Source: Guyanagaster necrorhizus (Eukaryota; Basidiomycota; Agaricomycetes; Agaricales; Physalacriaceae). From it: a stretch of 10,349 nucleotides of DNA. The stretch spans positions 251,345 to 261,693 of the forward strand of contig NW_025064931.1 in the NCBI RefSeq assembly GCF_019112545.1. The letters are read 5' to 3'. The position numbers were made by a program, and so were the translations under genes. The notes below the pieces were generated by a model. It did not search any database and was not told where the DNA came from. It was given only the letters and a program-made list of their open reading frames with translations. Positions 6,819 through 10,349 of this stretch are shown here, piece by piece. Every line of letters starts with the position of its first letter. The stretch's first letter is position 1.

Positions 6819-7943
6819 TCAGGGATTCACTAGCGACGCTCCACCATCAAGTTCCAAAATCGCCCCGTTCGTATAATCCGACACTGCTAGATAGATCGCC
6901 GCCATCGCCATCTCCGCATCACTGGTACCAATCAGTATTGATTCCACGGCATTGCGACTGAGCATACTCACGTCCCAAGTCTCCTCGCAGGTACCGGCGC
7001 CACGAACCCAGGTGGCGGCTTCGTCTTAATCGTCTCAATAAACTCAGCACTGGTCAGCTCATTCGCAAATGCACCTGGCGACAGCACGTTCACCCGGATG
7101 GGGACACCCCGCTGGGCAAAACTCGTCCCCAGAACGAGTGTCTGCTTCTCCAACGCTGCTTTCGTCGCACCATATGCCATCTACCATGGTCATGTTAGTT
7201 TCCGAATCAAGCTTGGAAGGAACAGCAGGGTACATACACAAACCATGTGCGGGGTTGTGTTTAACTTTGCGAGTGCGCTACCGATGTTGATGATACTTGA
7301 GGTACCTTGTGGACGGGAATGCGCTCCTTTGACAAGGAGGGATTGGAAGGCACGTACGACGAAGAACGGCGCGATCGTGTTGAGGGCGAAGATATCTGTC
7401 CAGTTCTGTACTGTCTCGGGTTCGAGAGGGTCCGTTGCGACCGACCTCTTTGCGGCAAAGTCAGGATCCCGAACGGGGGAGGCGAACCCGGCGCTAGTGC
7501 CAAAAGGTTAGGGTAATGGAGGGGGTCCCAGCGATTATCGACGAACTTGTTGACGAGGACATCGAGCTTGCCGTCGGTTCCTTCGATATGCTTTACGCCG
7601 GCCTTGACGTGTTCTTCGTCTGTCACGTCCATCCGGAGTCTGTAGGCACGTCATTTCATGCGGTGCTTAACTGGAAGACGGGGGACAATGCTTACGGGAC
7701 AATAGATCCGGGGACGCCTGTAACAGACGCAGCTGCTTTCTCCAACACGTCCAGCCTTCGGCCAGCGATGTATACCTTGGCTCCATTTGCAGCAAAGGCT
7801 TTAGCGATGATAAATCCTCTATCGAAAGGTCAACTACGAGCCGTAAGGAAGAATACTGACCCTTACATCCCCGTGCCCCCGCCTGTAACGAGACCCACTC
7901 GTCCAGATAGTGACATTACCGTAGCCATGCTGAGATCTGCCAT
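6819..7943 (-). CDS. Short-chain dehydrogenase/reductase B (classical SDR, intact, six exons)
   Basis: Paralogue of SDR-A on the opposite strand. Exons (minus): 7943-7867, 7818-7696, 7639-7547, 7493-7238, 7180-6972, 6921-6819. Exon lengths 77, 123, 93, 256, 209 and 103 nt are identical to SDR-A, and introns are 48-57 bp with canonical GT..AG. The product has 286 residues and is about 70-80% identical to A by eye. Motifs: TGGGTGIG at 20-27, GRR at 45-47, NNAG at 97-100, Asn136, Ser170 in the variant INIGS, Tyr186 and Lys190 in YGATK, PG at 218-219. All four catalytic residues are kept. Most differences lie after the active site (residues about 190-250), the part that shapes the substrate pocket in SDRs, so substrate preference may differ (inference). 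Its ATG matches the start chosen for A. The promoter carries a 9 bp palindrome about 56 bp upstream. Confidence 0.93.
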
Positions 7944-7998
7944 GCCGAGGGTCTCGAATGGCCTTCAGTCGTGAGCCCTTTTATTAGAAGTTGCACCA

Positions 7999-8021
7999 CT
8001 TATTCAGCACAACTGAATAAG
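7999..8021. promoter_or_regulatory. Perfect palindrome CTTATTCAG-CACAA-CTGAATAAG
   Basis: Two 9 bp half-sites in perfect inverted symmetry around 5 bp lie about 56 bp upstream of the SDR-B start. The same half-site, with matching neighbouring bases, is upstream of SDR-A at 5235-5243. The form suits a dimeric DNA-binding regulator; the factor is unknown. Confidence 0.5.
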
Positions 8022-8274
8022 CGGTTTATCGCCCATCCGACGCCGTTCATCTTTTCCGACAAACCGTCAGCATCATGACCTAAATTGAGGCCACTCTTAT
8101 TCTGGAAGCTCGTCATGTGAAGAAAGGATTTCTTGTGCGTGTGTGTTTTTTTTTTTCGATGGCCTTGAAAGAGTTAAAGCGTTGAGAAAACCGGTATAGA
8201 AAGAGAAGATTCGGAATTCCTTAGTAGCTGAGTAAGTAACACATCAATTCTATAGCAGTTCGCATACTTTGTGT
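8022..8274. other. Intergenic stretch between SDR-B promoter and X'
   Basis: No gene is supported here. It contains a run of T near 8146-8157 and, at 8226-8255, a segment resembling the SDR-A upstream region (5017-5045). Relative to the left arm, about 400 bp carrying X exons 2 and 3 are missing at its right end. Confidence 0.5.
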
Positions 8275-8394
8275 TTATCATTTTCAGTGCTTCATCCCAA
8301 TGAAACAGTATAATCCCAGGGACCCTGAGTACGTAACGACTTGCCGGAAGGGTAGGTGGGCCAAGGAAGACGAACAATAGACAGTCGAGCTCAT
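8275..8394 (-). pseudogene. Remnant of gene X (X'), exon 1 only
   Basis: On the minus strand this matches X exon 1 (shared LPFRQVV and the DNA for WDEAL.MM), and upstream similarity continues to about 8510. A 19 bp insertion near 8298-8316, bounded by repeated ATCCCA, shifts the frame and brings a TGA at 8284-8286. Exons 2 and 3, both GTACGT donors and the TATA box are absent. Confidence 0.6.
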
Positions 8395-8514
8395 AGCGTA
8401 AGATGGCCACCTTCGCCCTCTATCGGTGCCGGGTAAACTGTGAGCAGTTTCGACATGTATATGTGTGCATCGTCGCGCTATTTTCGTTCTCGTCCTCATT
8501 TCTAGGCTCCACTT

Positions 8515-8712
8515 CTACGCTGGAATTGATAGATGAGAATAGAACTCCTTTGAAGCCAAAAACATTGGTTGGTTGAAGCAAAATGATATTCATGTTGCCG
8601 TATCTTTATAAACCTTTTTCGAAAAAAGCTTCTTGTCTTCGTCAGTGGCCTGAGCACTCACTATCTCTGATAGCGATTTCAACGGCATTGATTTGGAGGG
8701 CTAGCAAGGATT
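8515..8712. repeat. Conserved spacer between X' and R (right copy)
   Basis: Reverse-complement match to 4128-4320, including CTCCAAATCAATGCCGTT and the ATACGGCA-CATGAATATC blocks. It is the probable promoter region of R and contains TTTATAAA at 8605-8612, about 110 bp upstream of the R ATG. Several short indels that are not multiples of three separate the copies, which argues against coding over the full length. Confidence 0.6.
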
Positions 8713-8722
8713 GGACATCCAG

Positions 8723-9351
8723 ATGGCCGCAGTATACGAATCGGAGCGGTTACAGCGTCGGAGTTTCAAATACAACTTGAAGCGCCACCATATACCTTTC
8801 TTCAAGCAAGCAGCAATGTCCCAACCCAGCAACACAATATTACTTCCCTGCGAAACGACGGTCCACCTACTCCTCGAAATATTCGAAGCTTGCAAAATAA
8901 TCGAGAATATCGAGCGTCAGCTAGTACAACTCGCCACGACCTCTGAACTTGCCATGACCCTGGAATTGGCCCAAAACGCAATATCACAGTGCAAGGACTA
9001 TCGACTGAAGGAATCTCTTCTTCGTAAACTAGCGGCAGAAATCGTGGACATCAAGGTTGCAGTGCGTAATAGGTCTGGTGAAGACTGTGGTACGTTCCAC
9101 AGGTCGCTTCGTACACGCCTAGCATATTTATTTCATTCCAGATGTGTACAGGATTCTGGTCCTGCAAGAAAGGATTGTCGCTTATCGGTGATCATTCTCC
9201 TCGCTGTATTGCCTTGATGCATCAACTTTTTCATTGAACTAGGCTCAGGAACATGAAGATCATTCGCCTGCTCTTGTTCAGATATTTCTGGCTCGTGATG
9301 CTCTCTCCGTATCTCCTGTGGTTTCTGTCTTGGGTCAAATATCTAGCTTGA
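8723..9351 (+). CDS. Small helical protein with C-terminal membrane anchor (gene R)
   Basis: Paralogue of gene L. Exons: 8723-9089, 9142-9187, 9243-9351; introns 52 bp (GTACGT..CAG) and 55 bp (GTGATC..TAG), the same lengths and phases as in L. The product has 173 residues. Shared with L: the FFK.AA segment with PSNTIL, the helical centre (for example LAQNAISQCKDYRLKESL), YRILVL at the exon 2 start, and the tail exon. Residues 152-168 (YFWLVMLSPYLLWFLSW) form a single membrane span followed by only five residues, so a tail-anchored cytosol-facing protein is likely (inference). The ATG at 8723 is the first in frame after a stop; the Met at 8816 is an alternative start, because the N-terminal part is in a different frame from L. 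R is transcribed away from X' and toward the SDR-C fragment. Family and function are not recognised. Confidence 0.65.
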
Positions 9352-9613
9352 CTGTCGGTACGTTTTCAGTGAAATATCGCAGATGCTCGTCGTTTGACCA
9401 TAATTACAGTGTTTTCGTGGCTGTATTACACCATTCTCTGTATACCTCTTCTGAGAGGATCTCATATCTGCTGTTGTCAATGTAAATTTGGAAAATATTC
9501 TGTACATGAAGTTCATCGGCAAACCCATCGTCTTCTTGGAAAAATTTCTCCGGTCGGTCAAAGGGGCAAAAACTGCGAACGTCCGTGCATCACGCGTGAC
9601 TACTGAACAAATG
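9352..9613 (+). repeat. Conserved 3' flank of gene R
   Basis: Reverse-complement match to 2447-2720 behind gene L. It ends at 9613, only about 15 bp before the stop of the SDR-C fragment, so it marks the edge of the duplicated unit. No independent gene is supported. Confidence 0.65.
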
Positions 9614-9627
9614 AGGCTCTACATCAA

Positions 9628-9806
9628 TCAAGGATTGACCAACGATAATCCGCCATCCAGGTTCAAAACCGCTCCGTTTGTAAAGTCGGACACGGCCAAG
9701 TAGATCGCCGTCATCCCCATCTCCGCCTCACTAGAAACTCGAAATCAGTATTCAATCTGATCCAAACAATGAACATACTCACGTCTCCGGCCTCTTCGCA
9801 GGGTTC
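9628..9806 (-). pseudogene. 3' fragment of another SDR gene (SDR-C)
   Basis: On the minus strand, exon 6 (9730-9628, 103 nt as in A and B) encodes TAIYLAVSDFTNGAV, a DGG motif and a proper TGA stop. It is preceded by a 52 bp GTGAGT..TAG intron (9731-9782) and about 8 codons of exon 5 (9783-9806). Upstream of that, homology stops. The catalytic part is absent, so the fragment cannot be an enzyme. Its exon 6 is intact and differs from A and B, so it derives from a distinct SDR paralogue and not from a recent copy of either. Confidence 0.8.
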
Positions 9807-10349
9807 GAGCCTGGGTCGACTCAGTATATGTTGAGGTGTTGGCTGAGTGCTTCTTTTTGCATTTTTTTTGGACTTCGTGTACCTAAGGGGTTGTTACAGG
9901 TTGTCTGCAAGTTCTTTGAGAATGTCAGTGGCAGCAGTTGGTCTTGCCACTCTCGCCTGAGGCAAGTGGTCCCTGTTTCTTTTGCAAGTCATCATCCTTG
10001 TCCCTTTCATTAACGTACTTGTACCATTAACTGTAAGAGCCATAAAATAACCGAAGCCTGTTTTAGAAATACGGCGAGATATATAAACCCACTTAGGATT
10101 ATAAACGTCCATCCATTCTGCACAGAAATAAGGAAAGTAGTAGCAAGATTTAGGTGTACACCCGAAGCTTCTCATCTTCCATAATTTGACCATTGGAGTT
10201 ATTTGGACTCACGCCATCTGCGCAACCATTCTCGAAAAGTTCGTTGCCGGAGCACCGCCCCTGCATATTGATTCTAAAGCCTGTCTTTCCACACGACTAT
10301 CCTTTGACTTGGGCAAATTCTTCCCCTCTAATTTTCAACTTCCAGAGTT
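9807..10349. other. Right edge, no confidently assigned gene
   Basis: A minus-strand frame runs from 10193 to 9894 (99 codons). Its C-terminal half has protein-like composition (GFGYFMALTVNG, then DILKELADNL and a stop) and could be the last exon of a gene. A GTGAGT donor on the minus strand near 10211 could belong to an upstream exon. I recognise no family and could not build a consistent model, so this is left as a possible hypothetical gene. Confidence 0.25.

Larger units (their letters stand above)
6819..9613 (-). repeat. Right arm of a large imperfect inverted repeat
   Basis: This arm contains SDR-B (minus), its promoter, the X' remnant (minus), a conserved spacer and gene R (plus) with its 3' flank. 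Its reverse complement follows the element order of 3608-6396. R is the intact member of the L'/R pair, while X is the intact member of the X/X' pair, so each arm has lost something different. Confidence 0.75.

Noticed and set aside
7098..7511. 137-codon plus-strand ORF and other long ORFs across 7069-7974
   Set aside because: Antisense to the verified exons of SDR-B; their length reflects the codon content of the true strand.
9343..9561. 72-codon minus-strand ORF
   Set aside because: Antisense to the R 3' flank; the matching region behind L does not keep this frame in a convincing way.
1..10349. Bacterial or phage origin, CRISPR array, tRNA or rRNA genes, transposon with terminal repeats
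   Set aside because: Short GT-AG introns interrupt every recognised gene. No regularly spaced repeats, cloverleaf-like genes, transposase motifs or terminal repeats with target duplications were seen.

Overview
The window reads as nuclear DNA of a filamentous fungus, most likely a mushroom-forming basidiomycete. The real genes are split by many 48-57 bp GT-AG introns with donors such as GTATGT, GTACGT and GTGAGT, there are no operons or Shine-Dalgarno signals, and the recognisable enzyme belongs to a fungal branch of the classical short-chain dehydrogenase/reductases (SDR). The taxon is inference; the intron architecture is seen directly. Long uninterrupted ORFs are mostly shadows, so genes were rebuilt by hand from splice sites and by comparing duplicated copies inside the window.

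Layout: 1-809 is a decayed SDR gene (SDR-A'), followed by a spacer and a 3' scrap of a convergent SDR (B'). 1766-2370 is a hypothetical gene. 2721-3379 (minus) is gene L, encoding a small helical protein with a C-terminal membrane anchor. 3608-4126 (minus) is a broken second copy, L'. 4481-4965 (plus) is a small hypothetical gene X. 5283-6396 (plus) is an intact six-exon SDR (A), and 6819-7943 (minus) is an intact convergent SDR (B) with exactly the same six exon lengths. 8275-8394 (minus) is a remnant of X (X'). 8723-9351 (plus) is gene R, an intact paralogue of L. 9628-9806 (minus) is a fragment of yet another SDR (C). The last 540 bases hold no gene I can assign.

The main result is the arrangement. 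L'-X-SDR-A on the left is mirrored by SDR-B-X'-R on the right, so about 6 kb (3608-9613) form one large imperfect inverted repeat with a 422 bp centre between the two SDR 3' ends. That centre, flanked by SDR-A'/B' ends, recurs at the left edge of the window. The locus is therefore an actively duplicating and decaying cluster: two SDRs keep all catalytic residues, and two tail-anchored proteins keep their introns and reading frames, while the other copies are eroded by small deletions. The joint function of SDR, X and the tail-anchored protein is unknown. Their repeated co-duplication shows linkage but does not prove a shared pathway.
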